From contig QZLH01000811.1 of NCBI GenBank assembly GCA_003833135.1, positions 34,494-48,997 of the forward strand: a DNA stretch of 14,504 nucleotides, read 5' to 3'. Below are positions 1 to 7,526 of this stretch, in pieces. The translations under genes were made by a program, and so were the position numbers. Numbering within the stretch: the stretch's first letter is position 1; each line of letters begins with the position of its first letter. Under the pieces are notes generated by a model. It was not told where the DNA came from, did no database searches, and saw nothing but the letters and a program-made list of their open reading frames with translations. The stretch comes from Oehlia diaphana. Its lineage: Eukaryota; Glomeromycota; Glomeromycetes; Glomerales; Glomeraceae.

Positions 1-372
1 ATTATTTGGAAGTGAATGACAAAAATAATTTTTTTGTTCTTCTATATCATTAATTTCGGCATTATAACAATATTTCCGAAATTTCGAAATAAATTTTGGA
101 GTTTTGCCATTTTGTCTTTCAGGAATATATTTTAATAATCTTAATAATCTTTTATTAGTATTTTTAAACACTGTAAAAGAAATATCTTCTTTAAGTGCAT
201 TGCTTAGTTTTTCAAAACTATAAATTTCATCAGGAAGTGAGATAATAGGATCCACGAATGATATAGCAATTTTCAAATAGTTACAGTTAATATCTTTAAG
301 TTTAAAATATTTTTGAATATCATTTATCCATTCATCTGGATGAATATTTCCATCATATTTTGGAACTTCCAT
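1..372 (-). CDS. Gag-like/MIR family protein, copy A (5' part only)
   Basis: The frame opens at the ATG ending at 372 and stays open for 124 codons to the window edge, so this is the first part of exon 1 of a third family member. It begins MEVPKYDGNIHPDEW and aligns along its whole length with residues 1-125 of copy B, with one residue fewer near position 30. Shared blocks are KIAISFVDPII, ALKEDISF, LLKYIP and EINDI.EQKNY. The start is chosen because the two complete copies start at the same place and the same promoter motif lies upstream. The visible part resembles a Gag/capsid-type domain (inference from the PKYDG..xPDEW..D...Y pattern). No frameshift or stop is present. Whether the MIR half follows cannot be seen. 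It faces away from the kinase pseudogene, about 370 bases apart. Confidence 0.85.
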   Translation of the reverse strand, partial: MEVPKYDGNIHPDEWINDIQKYFKLKDINCNYLKIAISFVDPIISLPDEIYSFEKLSNALKEDISFTVFKNTNKRLLRLLKYIPERQNGKTPKFISKFRKYCYNAEINDIEEQKNYFCHSLPNN

Positions 373-413
373 TTTCTTTTTAATAACGAAAAAACGATAG
401 AAGGAGTATAAAT

Positions 414-442
414 GAATTTCGGTATTAATCTTTCCGGAGTTG
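414..442 (-). promoter_or_regulatory. CGG-N11-CCG site upstream of copy A
   Basis: CGG at 420-422 and CCG at 434-436 are separated by exactly 11 bases, 48-64 bases before the ATG. The outer left base of the palindrome has changed (TCCGG instead of TTCGG, minus strand) but both triplets and the spacing are kept. A TATA-like ATTTATAC (405-412, minus strand) lies between site and gene. Confidence 0.45.
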
Positions 443-749
443 AATATTTATATAGACACTGAATCGACATACTATGACAATAAAGTTGTAGTCAGTTATG
501 ACAAAATATAATAGTAATTGGCAAATTTTAAAATTATTTTAGCACTATTTAGTTATAGTAATTAATTTATTTATTATTATATTATTGGTCACTATTATAA
601 CATTTCACATGTTTGTGTATAATTATGATTTTTGCGTCATAATAATTCGAACGTTTTAACTTTGCTATTAAAAATATTCTATTTAAAGTAAAATGAATAA
701 AACAATGAATCTTTCAAATGTTGTCAGATCCTGTAAGTAAGTTATGATA

Positions 750-1490
750 AATTTAAAAAATGTTAAATGGAGGTTTAGTACGTTTAGTACTGCTATTTGG
801 CTAGATAAAGAAAGAGAAAAAGATAAAAATGTAGCTCTTAAATGTCTTAATAATATGGATGACATTTTAAATGAATTTTGATAATTCATTATTTAATTTT
901 TATTTTAATTATACTAATATATTTAATTTTTATATTATAGTGGAATTGGCATGAAAAATACTTAACCTCATTTGAAATTATAACATATTATATTGTTCAT
1001 TGTGATATTAATGATGGCAATATCTTATAAGAATGTAAGAGATGAAGAAGAGAAGGATAAAATTTATATTAGTGATTTAGAAATGATGCCACCTATAAAG
1101 TCTTTTTTCAAAAAAGACAATATTTATGGCGTTATACCATTTATGGCATCTGAAATTTTACCTTATACTCAAGCTAGGAATATTTATAGTTTTTCTATGA
1201 TTTCAACTTACTGTAAGTATTTGTAAAAGCGAACGTCCTGAAATTGTTGCTATATAGATTTGATGAAAAAATGTTGGAATGATCCATTAAAAAGGCCATC
1301 CACTTTATTAAAGTTAGAAATATTATTAAAGAATGGATTTTTATTCTTAATGAAATGAATGTAATTGAAGAGTTAAAAAGTAATATTATAGAATTGATAA
1401 ACACTTGATAAACCAATTGGGCAATTATTAAATCTCATTTCACAAGCATGTTATATAAAGTCGCTTACTTGATTTTACTTGTGGAAAATT
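750..1490 (+). pseudogene. TKL-like protein kinase pseudogene
   Basis: Kinase motifs appear in the correct order but in different frames. They are FSTxFSTAIWLD (end of the glycine-rich loop, from 774), VALKCLNN with the ATP-binding Lys (about 831), IVHCDINDGNIL (catalytic loop, about 988), ISDLEMM where DFG should be, IYGVIPFMASEILPYTQA with ASE for APE, IYSFSMI, SICKSERPEIV (from about 1209) and MKKCWNDPLKRPS (about 1263-1300). About 100 residues between the N-lobe and the catalytic loop and about 30 residues after IYSFSMI are missing. Frame changes occur near 1023 and 1250, with stops at 1245 and 1470. A probable intron (about 880-940, ending TATTATAG) remains. A QACY.KSL..F tail near 1444-1475 matches the usual end of the Rhizophagus kinase family (from memory). 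It is dead as a kinase. Confidence 0.75.
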
Positions 1491-2008
1491 AAATACAGTT
1501 ATAAGTTATATAATATGCATAAAACTAAGTAATTTTTACACAATGATTTTATATGAATTAATTTATTTACTCGATTATATAAATCTTCAAACAGATGAAA
1601 ATTAACCAATCATATTTGTGAATGGTTTTTACCGGGTAATCATCAACCGTTGGCCAGAATTATTAATTTTACCGGCACTATTTTTTTAATGCTGGTCGAT
1701 CTCACCTTGGTGATAGAAAAATTCTTTGTGAATTTTCTGCGTTTTTTTAAGCGATGTTTGATATTGTGTATTTCAACATTAAACCATTCTTTTTATTTTT
1801 ATTAAACGCTAAGGCTAGTATGGTTCATAAGTGATTCTTTTTTATATAATTATCCAATTATTAAATAAATTAAGTGTGTGAATCAAGACTCAAATGTCCT
1901 GCAATGCTTTTAAATTATATATCGAAATCGTAGTTATCGATAATTGATCTTCAATCACGTGACATAAATCAAATTACATGTGATCAATTAATATCATTCG
2001 TACGCCAC
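1491..2008. other. Intergenic, no gene seen
   Basis: The stretch is AT-rich and has stops in all frames. A weak inverted repeat around 1938-1992 (AATTGATC..GATCAATT enclosing CACGTG and ACATGT) is the only structure noted. No kinase or MIR homology is visible. Confidence 0.6.
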
Positions 2009-2188
2009 TACAAGTGATTTTTTTATGGAAAAACATTATAAGTCTAGTACTATTATTCATAATTATTAAAAATCAAAATATTGGTTAAATTTATTAAATA
2101 TTGTGTACAAAATTTTGGCTACTTGTCAATAATTAAGAAATTGAATTAATTCATAATTTCTTCAAATATAACTCGTATCCTATTTTAT

Positions 2189-3468
2189 TCAACCTTGTTT
2201 AATAAGTTCAATGCACCACTAATAAAGGAAAAACCAGTAAATATTTATTTGTTAATATTATAAATATAAAATAAAATGACTTACTTCATCATTTCCTCCT
2301 AATCTTTCGTTATGGCAAACAATTTCTTGAAAATTATCACTTCTAATAGTAAATTGAATATCATGACTACGTAAAAATAAATTTTGGGAAGTATCACGTT
2401 TATAAGTGCTAAGATTAATAATATCATTTGACTTTAAATATTCTTGGTGATCTTCTAATTTACTATGTTTAAACTCCCAACTAAATTTAATATTATTTCC
2501 GCCACAACATACTAAAAAGAATTACTAATGAGTACTTTCTGTCATTTTAATTGATAATAAATTAAGTAAAAAGCTTTCAATTTCTTACCTTCTGTATGTT
2601 CAGTTATTGGAGATTTGTAATAAATATAAGCCTTGGGTTGATTAGTATAATAATAATAATAATAATGTAATCCAAGAAACTTGCCGGATTTGAAATGTCG
2701 AAAACATATAGAAGTTTTATTATATGTAGCTAATTCATTACTAAATTCAATTTTCCATAAAGCATTTTGATCAGGCACTGGTTGGCGGTCTGCAAAAACC
2801 TAAAATAATTAAATATAAGTCAATCATCAATAAAATAAAAAAGAAATATTAATAAAAAGATATACCAGTTGAAGTTTGCTTCCGGTTGTATAACATAAAT
2901 TTTCAATTGAACTTAAATATTTTCCTGTAGAAACATGCTTTAAAGCCACAATAGATCCATTTTTAATCAAATTTGATTCAACTGTGACAATTTCCTCAAT
3001 TTCTTCAATTAAATCATTCATTGATTTGATTTTCTCCCATCTTTTAATAAATTCAAGAAAATAATCATAACAATTGTTACCATTAACATTTGAAAGTTTA
3101 GGGAGTGCATAACAAAGATAATTTTTTTGTTCCCCTATATCATTAATTTCGGAATTATAACATAATTTACGAAAATTTGAAATAAATTTTGAAGTATTTC
3201 CACCTTCTTTTTCAGGAATATATTTTAATAATTCTAATAACTTTTTATTTGTACATTTAAATACTTTAAAAGAAATATCCTCTTTAAGTGCATTACGAAG
3301 TTTTTCAAAACTATCAATCCTATTCGGAAGTGTGATAATAGGGTCTACGAATGATATAGCAATTTTCAAACAATCGTCATCGTTAATATTCAAAAATCTA
3401 AGATACTTTTGAATATCATTTATCCATTCATCTGGGTGAATATTTCCATCGTATTTCGGAAAATCCAT
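2189..3468 (-). CDS. Gag-like N-terminus plus MIR-domain protein, copy B (4 exons, 356 aa)
   Basis: Exons are 2866-3468, 2589-2799, 2285-2511 and 2189-2218. Introns are GTATAT..TTTTAG, GTAAG..TTTTAG and GTAAGT..TTATTAG, 66-77 bases long; the total is 1071 bases with frame kept. Residues 1-145 begin MDFPKYDG and read like a Ty3-type Gag/capsid domain (PKYDG, HPDEWINDI, LKIAISF, KFISNFRKLCYN, ALP). Residues 150-168 are an acidic helix-like linker. From about 170 to 350 comes a MIR-type beta-trefoil: GSIVALKHVSTGKYLSS, FRHFKSGKFLGLHY, FLRSHDIQFTI, then the last exon WCIELIKQG-stop. No signal peptide or membrane segment is seen, so cytosolic location is inferred. MIR domains occur in O-mannosyltransferases, SDF2 and IP3/ryanodine receptors, but no transferase part is present, so function is unknown. 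Longer in-frame sequence upstream of this ATG lacks conservation and was rejected. Confidence 0.88.
2641..2668 (-). repeat. In-frame TAT microsatellite encoding a Tyr run (copy B)
   Basis: Repeated ATA/TAT triplets on the plus strand encode six consecutive tyrosines in exon 2 of copy B. Copy C has four Tyr followed by LFY and is three codons shorter there. The repeat sits in a surface-loop position of the second MIR repeat (inference). Confidence 0.7.
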
Positions 3469-3512
3469 TTCTCTTTTTTTTTTTTTTAATTTGATGATGT
3501 AAAGTATCAAAA

Positions 3513-3549
3513 GGCTTATATATCGCACTTCGGTATTAATTTTTCCGAA
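3513..3549 (-). promoter_or_regulatory. CGG-N11-CCG site and TATA-like box upstream of copy B
   Basis: CGG at 3531-3533 and CCG at 3545-3547 are separated by 11 bases inside a TTCGG..CCGAA inverted repeat, 63-79 bases before the ATG. Minus-strand GATATATAAG (3513-3524 region) lies between it and the ATG and could be the TATA box. The spacing equals that of Gal4-type Zn2Cys6 sites (established for that family); binding here is inference. Confidence 0.5.
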
Positions 3550-3750
3550 ATTGAATCGACATGCCGGTTTTAGACAAGATGAATTCAATGACATATGATA
3601 AATAAAGAAGTTATAGTCAATTATAACGAAATATAACTGATAATGGTAATTTGGCAAAATTTAAATTATATTATTTATATATATTATTGTTAATTAATTA
3701 ATTAATTAACCATTTCACATGTTTATGGTTTTTCGTCATAATAATTTTAT

Positions 3751-4319
3751 TATTATTATATTAATCTACTATTTAATCCTAATCCTACTCCTAATCCTAA
3801 TCAAATTCCTAATCGATTTAGTAATAAAGACCCATCCTTGCGAATTCGTGTCTTATTTATATTTAAAAATTAAATAAAATAAAAAAAAATAAAAATTTTG
3901 GTATATCGGTGACGTGAAATCACTTAGATGTTTATATTAGAGAAAAAATAGAATTTTATGATCAAAATCACCCTAACAACGAAACCCAGGAAAATAATGA
4001 TTAATTTAATTATCAAACTTCTTTTTTATCGAGACGTCATCTCCCTTAATTACATACCTCTTATAAAGATTTCTTATTTTATTTTTCTACATATTAAAAA
4101 AAAATGGTAAAAATTTTTTTCTATATAGTATAGTACAAAATTATTGTGTAGATAAAAAGAACAAATTAGATTATTGGTTAATTAATTATTAATTAATTTA
4201 ACTAAATAAATAATAAAATGGTGTAAACGCTCTATCATTATTTTCCTTACTCTTTATCATTATATAAACAAGTAGATTTCCCTCCAACGAACTATCACCG
4301 AATTATTAACGTGAATACA
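3751..4319. other. Intergenic AT-rich stretch with TAATCC hexamers
   Basis: No gene is seen. About six degenerate TAATCC units lie at 3774-3815, followed by A/T runs and TTAATTAA-rich sequence near 4170-4205. Confidence 0.55.
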
Positions 4320-4803
4320 TTTGATAGTATGAGACCTTACTAGATTTGTCTAATCATGACACAACTAATACGTCAATCGATGATAATGATGGCAATCAAG
4401 ATCATCCGTTACACACGTCGCATTGGAAAGATTATATGACATATTCAGAATACTATTCTTAATCAATGGCCTGCGTATATTACGAAAAATTGTTATTTCT
4501 CGAAAAAGCAATTTGGATATTTCACGACCCTTCAACTTTTTTACTCCTACAACTTAATATTCCTAACATCACATTATCTTTCAACCCAATACCTTAATCG
4601 CTTAGAGCCACGGTTTGCGATTCTCTATGAGGTACCCATTCCCACACCTATCGCCTATCCCAGAAGTGATACACTCGGTTCCCTTACACAGAACTCCCAA
4701 CAGCAATCCCCACTCAGAATACAGAAGTCTAACTGGGACGATGAACTATTCAGATAATACTAGAGCGTACGCCTCTACTGTGGAATATTGGGAACCTTCC
4801 TAG
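4320..4803 (+). other. Coding-like but unrecognised block
   Basis: This block is richer in G+C and codon-like than its surroundings. Short frames read as plausible protein: from about 4330, ETLLDLSNHDTTNTS then a D/N-rich stretch with HWKDYMTYSEYYS (stop near 4460). From about 4606 one frame reads EPRFAILYEVPIPTPIAYPR then a Q/S-rich stretch ending DDELFR (about 4761). An overlapping ATG frame at 4615-4803 (62 codons) ends VEYWEPS. Which frame was used cannot be decided. It lies directly upstream of the Helitron Rep relic in the same direction and could be a decayed part of that element or of another gene. Confidence 0.3.
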
Positions 4804-4862
4804 AACCCAATAACAGATAATAATAGCGAATAATTTAACCCATCATTCAACGCATGACGTGA

Positions 4863-5094
4863 CTTTACAACGAGCCGCATCATGGTTACCTCAAAACGAA
4901 CCCCTTGTACGAAGCTGAATTATACTCCGCCGTTATAGCCAACCAGGTACACACTTGCGACGAAAAGTGCCAGGGACCAGCCCTCCAGGCCAAACATTCC
5001 CGCGACCTTTCAGTCAAACTGCCGCTACGTCTACAAGTATTTAACTGAAGCGGACCCTTGGGTTGTACCCTACCATGCTCCGACGCTCAAATAA
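4863..5094 (+). pseudogene. Helitron Rep/helicase-like domain relic
   Basis: Three frames together read LYNEPHHGYLKTNPLYEAEL, YSAVIANQVHTCDEKCQGPA, then (+1 frame) PPGQTFPRPFSQT, then a further frame RYVYKYLTEADPWVVPYHAPTL before a stop at 5092. This matches the end of the Helitron-like N domain, where H.C....C..GP(A) precedes a CxxGFP(R/K)PFS.T motif and is followed by the conserved W(V)VPYN/H...L block (family knowledge). Here the CKKG part of the Cys-knuckle motif is missing, so the copy has a small deletion as well as frameshifts near 4980 and 5025. Upstream HUH residues and the downstream Pif1 helicase are not present. It is a dead fragment of a rolling-circle transposon. Confidence 0.65.
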
Positions 5095-5158
5095 CAAGCA
5101 ACTGATTCTTCTGTCCTGAAATCATCAGATGCGGTACCAGAGGTACCTACCAAAGTGA

Positions 5159-5516
5159 GTATACCATCGCTTCTCGCCGCCAATTCTTAGGACTAACCCA
5201 AATAAAATGGAATGTCTTTATCAATATGCCGTTGAACATGGTGAGAATCCCGAGAAATTTTCGATAATTACTGAGGCTGAGAAAAAAAGATGAGCCAGCG
5301 AATGCTTTCGCAATATCTTAAGTGATATAGGATTTTATCGTGGTGCAATAGAGAGAAAAGAAGACCCTAGAAAATTTTAACAGACCGCGAAAGGTTGATC
5401 GATGAAGCTATTGCGTCGTGGTATTCTAGAGAGCCGTTTAAAGTACAGCATGGCTAGATAACCTTATGAAAGAATGGGAACCCTGGACTACAAATAAAAA
5501 ACGTTTAGGGTACTAA
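5159..5516 (+). pseudogene. Unidentified coding relic with intact-looking C-terminus
   Basis: One frame runs from 5159 through NKMECLYQYAVEHGENPEKF (ATG at 5207) to a stop near 5291. It resumes as ASECFRNILSDIGFYRG, shifts frame near 5375 to ILTDRERLIDEAIASWYSRE, then shifts again near 5453 to WLDNLMKEWEPWTTNKKRLG followed by Y and a stop (5514-5516). The charged, codon-like text over about 115 residues with only one nonsense codon and two frameshifts indicates a recently lost gene. I do not recognise the family. It may be host sequence captured by the adjacent Helitron, or another domain of it. No splice sites are needed to read it. Confidence 0.45.
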
Positions 5517-5955
5517 CTGAGGAAACGCCACGCAAATTTGCGTTATAAAAGTAGTACCACAAAAAGTATATCAGGCATAGAGTTAATAATATTTTATTGG
5601 GCATCCCTATAGGATCATGTTATTTAATTTCCGCTCAATATTGCTAATGCATTACGTCATTTACCAAATATCATTTACATTAGTTTAGCTTAATACTGTA
5701 CAACAATTTGAAATGCTGATACTTAAACTATATTAGTATTATCTATTGAATATAAATGTGCAATTATTAAAAATTGATCTGTTTCCTTTAAAAATATCCT
5801 GTAAAGTTTCGGTTTCATTTATTGTCAATTTGTTGGATTTGTTAGAAAATGGAAATTGTTAAAATAAATAATAGAATAGTTGAAAGAAGAAAAATGTGTA
5901 AAGAAAAAGTAGGGTATATAAAAAGTGTATATAAAAAGAATGTGTAAAAGAAAAA
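5517..5955. other. Intergenic, no gene seen
   Basis: No conserved frame, RNA gene or repeat beyond the purine-rich (GTAAAGAAAAA-type) sequence that begins near 5880. Confidence 0.55.
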
Positions 5956-6079
5956 AACGCGTAAAGAAAAAAACACGTACAAATGAGTGGATTTAAAAGA
6001 AAGCTTAAATAAACTTTTTAACGCGTAAAGAAAAAAATGCGTAACATGAGTTAAAAGAAAGTTTAAATAAACTTTTAAA
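5956..6079. repeat. Tandem duplication, two units of about 60 bases
   Basis: Unit 1 begins ACGCGTAAAGAAAAAAAC at 5957 and runs to about 6019. Unit 2 begins ACGCGTAAAGAAAAAAAT at 6021 and runs to about 6078. Both contain AAAAGAAAG.TTAAATAAACTTTT. Long minus-strand readings here are low-complexity and not genes. Confidence 0.75.
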
Positions 6080-6103
6080 ACATGATCTTGGTGGTCTACC
6101 ACA

Positions 6104-6267
6104 ATAAAATCATTATTAGGTAAGAAGTATTCAATATTACGATTTTGACCATCAATATTATATGATTGGCCATTGTGCCACTACGTGGCACAATAACGGC
6201 CAATCATTTAACATCGATGGTCATAAATCTTCATATTGAATACTTCTTACCCAATAACTATTTTAAA
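6104..6267. mobile_element. Foldback (MITE-like) element
   Basis: The arms are nearly complementary over 70-80 bases. TTATTAGGTAAGAAGTATTC (6113 on) pairs with GAATACTTCTTACCCAATAA (6238-6257). The centre is TTGTGCCAC-TAC-GTGGCACAA near 6174-6194. Together these form one long hairpin with a three-base loop. No protein is encoded. No clear flanking target duplication was identified. Confidence 0.7.
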
Positions 6268-6277
6268 ATCCGATATG

Positions 6278-7215
6278 AGTATATATAATATTAGTATAGT
6301 ATGATTTTGTAAGTTAGTATGTTTGTGGAATTTTTACTTTGGTATGTATGATTTTTTATGGTACATATATACTTTACCATATATAATAATATGTATGTAT
6401 GATAGTATGATTTAAATTTTAATTTTTTATTTATGATAATTCGAAGTTTGATCAACGATTTTACACAGAAGACAATTACACAATATTTTATATACGAAAA
6501 ATATAATGATGTAATTATTCTTTCCCTAATTTTTTTTATCAATTCGAGATTTATTTTTTTTTTTTAAAAAAAAAAAAAAATTCTTTTATTACATAAAATA
6601 TAAATAAATTTCACATTAATTAAATTAACTATATCAATTAAATATTAAATAATTAATAAAATGGAAATAGTTCTCTCAGATGTAAAAGAAATTATCGAGG
6701 CTTTAGAATTGTCTAATTTAAAGAAAAAGGATTAGAATTATAATGTAGGCAAGAAATCCTATATAATTTTTTTATAGGTAATTTAGTATTTTGCAGCTTC
6801 AATTTTTTCACTTAATTTCTGCGAAAAATTAAAAAAATTAAAAATTTAAAATTTAATAAAGAACATGAAAAAGCTTAAATATGATTGTGTTTATGATTTA
6901 TTTATTTAAAGGTACAGTATATGCACATATATAATGACATGCTAGTATAACAAATAAAAATATTTATTTAAATTTTTGTTTTCATATTTTAAAGAAAGAG
7001 CGAACGCCCATTGTATAGGACTTCAAGGAATTGAAAAAGTGTATGGCGAGGCTGGTAAAAAAATATGTATGTATGATTTTTTTTTTCACACTACATACGT
7101 ACAATTTCTATATTTAGCAATCAAAGTAGTACGATTTAAAATCATACGTACTAACAAAAAACGCAAACTACATACTATTTTACAAAATCATACTATACTA
7201 AGATCAGATACACCG
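6278..7215. mobile_element. TIR element, 938 bases, with 10-base flanking repeat
   Basis: A 22-base perfect inverted repeat is at 6291-6312 and 7180-7201. The match extends outward 16-17 bases at about 12 positions, and inward imperfectly for roughly 100 bases through TAGTATGT and TATGTATGATTTT blocks. ATCCGATATG is present directly at 6268-6277 and again at 7216-7225, just outside both ends, as expected of a target-site duplication. Long AT-rich TIRs and a 9-11 base duplication resemble Mutator-like elements (family knowledge); no transposase is encoded, so it would be non-autonomous. The interior holds T12A15 at 6554-6580 and two short coding-like pieces. Confidence 0.55.
6661..6735 (+). 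CDS. Short ORF inside the TIR element (24 aa), doubtful
   Basis: ATG at 6661, preceded by AAA, reads MEIVLSDVKEIIEALELSNL then KKKD and a stop. The amphipathic, charged text differs from the surrounding low-complexity sequence. It could be the first exon of a captured gene fragment, with 6993-7065 (ERTPIV-stop-DFKELKKCMARLVKK in one frame) as a second piece. No family is recognised, and it may be chance. Confidence 0.2.
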   Translation: MEIVLSDVKEIIEALELSNLKKKD

Positions 7216-7421
7216 ATCCGATATGTTGGAGTAGGTTAATAATTAAGTTTGTTTTCATATTATACTACAGTATAGTAACTATACTAATTATAAATTTTTG
7301 ATTAGCTTAGACTTGCAAATTTTTATTCATATTTTATTTTACTCTACTTTATTTAACGGATGTTTGAGTAACGTCTACATTATAATAGATCATTGCATTG
7401 GAGTTTAAAAAAAAAAAAAAC

Positions 7422-7490
7422 TGAGACGCGTAGAATCACGTGATCAAAATGATCGACGGCCAATTAAGAGACGCGTAGCCTCATGTGTAC
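7422..7490. promoter_or_regulatory. Paired GAGACGCGTAG motifs
   Basis: GAGACGCGTAG occurs at 7424-7434 and 7469-7479, 45 bases apart, each followed by CA(C/T)GTG. ACGCGT is the known MCB/MBF box and CACGTG an E-box in fungi. The pair lies 40-100 bases upstream of the 7527-10208 pseudogene, so it may be part of its old promoter (inference). Confidence 0.35.
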
Positions 7491-7526
7491 GAAAAATCTC
7501 GAATAATTTTTTTTATACTGTCTACA

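Larger units (their letters stand above)
1..655. repeat. Duplicated segment, copy A (gene plus 5' flank)
   Basis: Beyond the coding part, bases 373-650 align with the 5' flanks of copies B and C. Shared blocks are the CGG-N11-CCG region, TTGAATCGACAT, a CAATAAAG..GT(T)AGTC stretch, CATTTCACATG and TTGCGTCATAATAATT near 633-650. It continues left out of the window. Confidence 0.7.
2009..3750. repeat. Duplicated segment, copy B (gene plus both flanks)
   Basis: Homology to copy C starts at ACAAGTGATT (2010) and runs through AAAATTTTGGCTACTTGTCAA (about 2110-2130), the whole gene and the 5' flank. Homology to copy A continues to the CGTCATAATAATT block near 3735-3750. Outside these limits the three loci have unrelated neighbours. 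Confidence 0.8.

Noticed and set aside
683..889. Minus-strand reading frame, hydrophobic
   Set aside because: It is antisense to the kinase N-lobe motifs and resembles nothing.
1195..1416. Minus-strand frame of 73 codons
   Set aside because: It is antisense to the kinase CWNDPLKRPS region.
3469..3657. In-frame upstream extension of copy B exon 1 starting at a TTG
   Set aside because: It is not conserved in copies A and C, covers the promoter motif and TATA-like stretch, and the family start MDFPKY is at 3468.
3774..3815. Interstitial telomere
   Set aside because: The unit is TAATCC, not CCCTAA, and only about six degenerate copies are present.
5842..6102. Minus-strand frame, Phe/Leu-rich
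   Set aside because: It is a low-complexity reading of the GTAAAGAAAAA purine tract and tandem duplication.
6291..6542. Minus-strand frame of 83 codons
   Set aside because: It is an AT-rich reading inside the TIR arm, with no conserved text.
6554..6580. T12A15 run as an assembly join or terminator
   Set aside because: Homopolymer palindromes are common in AT-rich fungal DNA, and nothing else here indicates a join.
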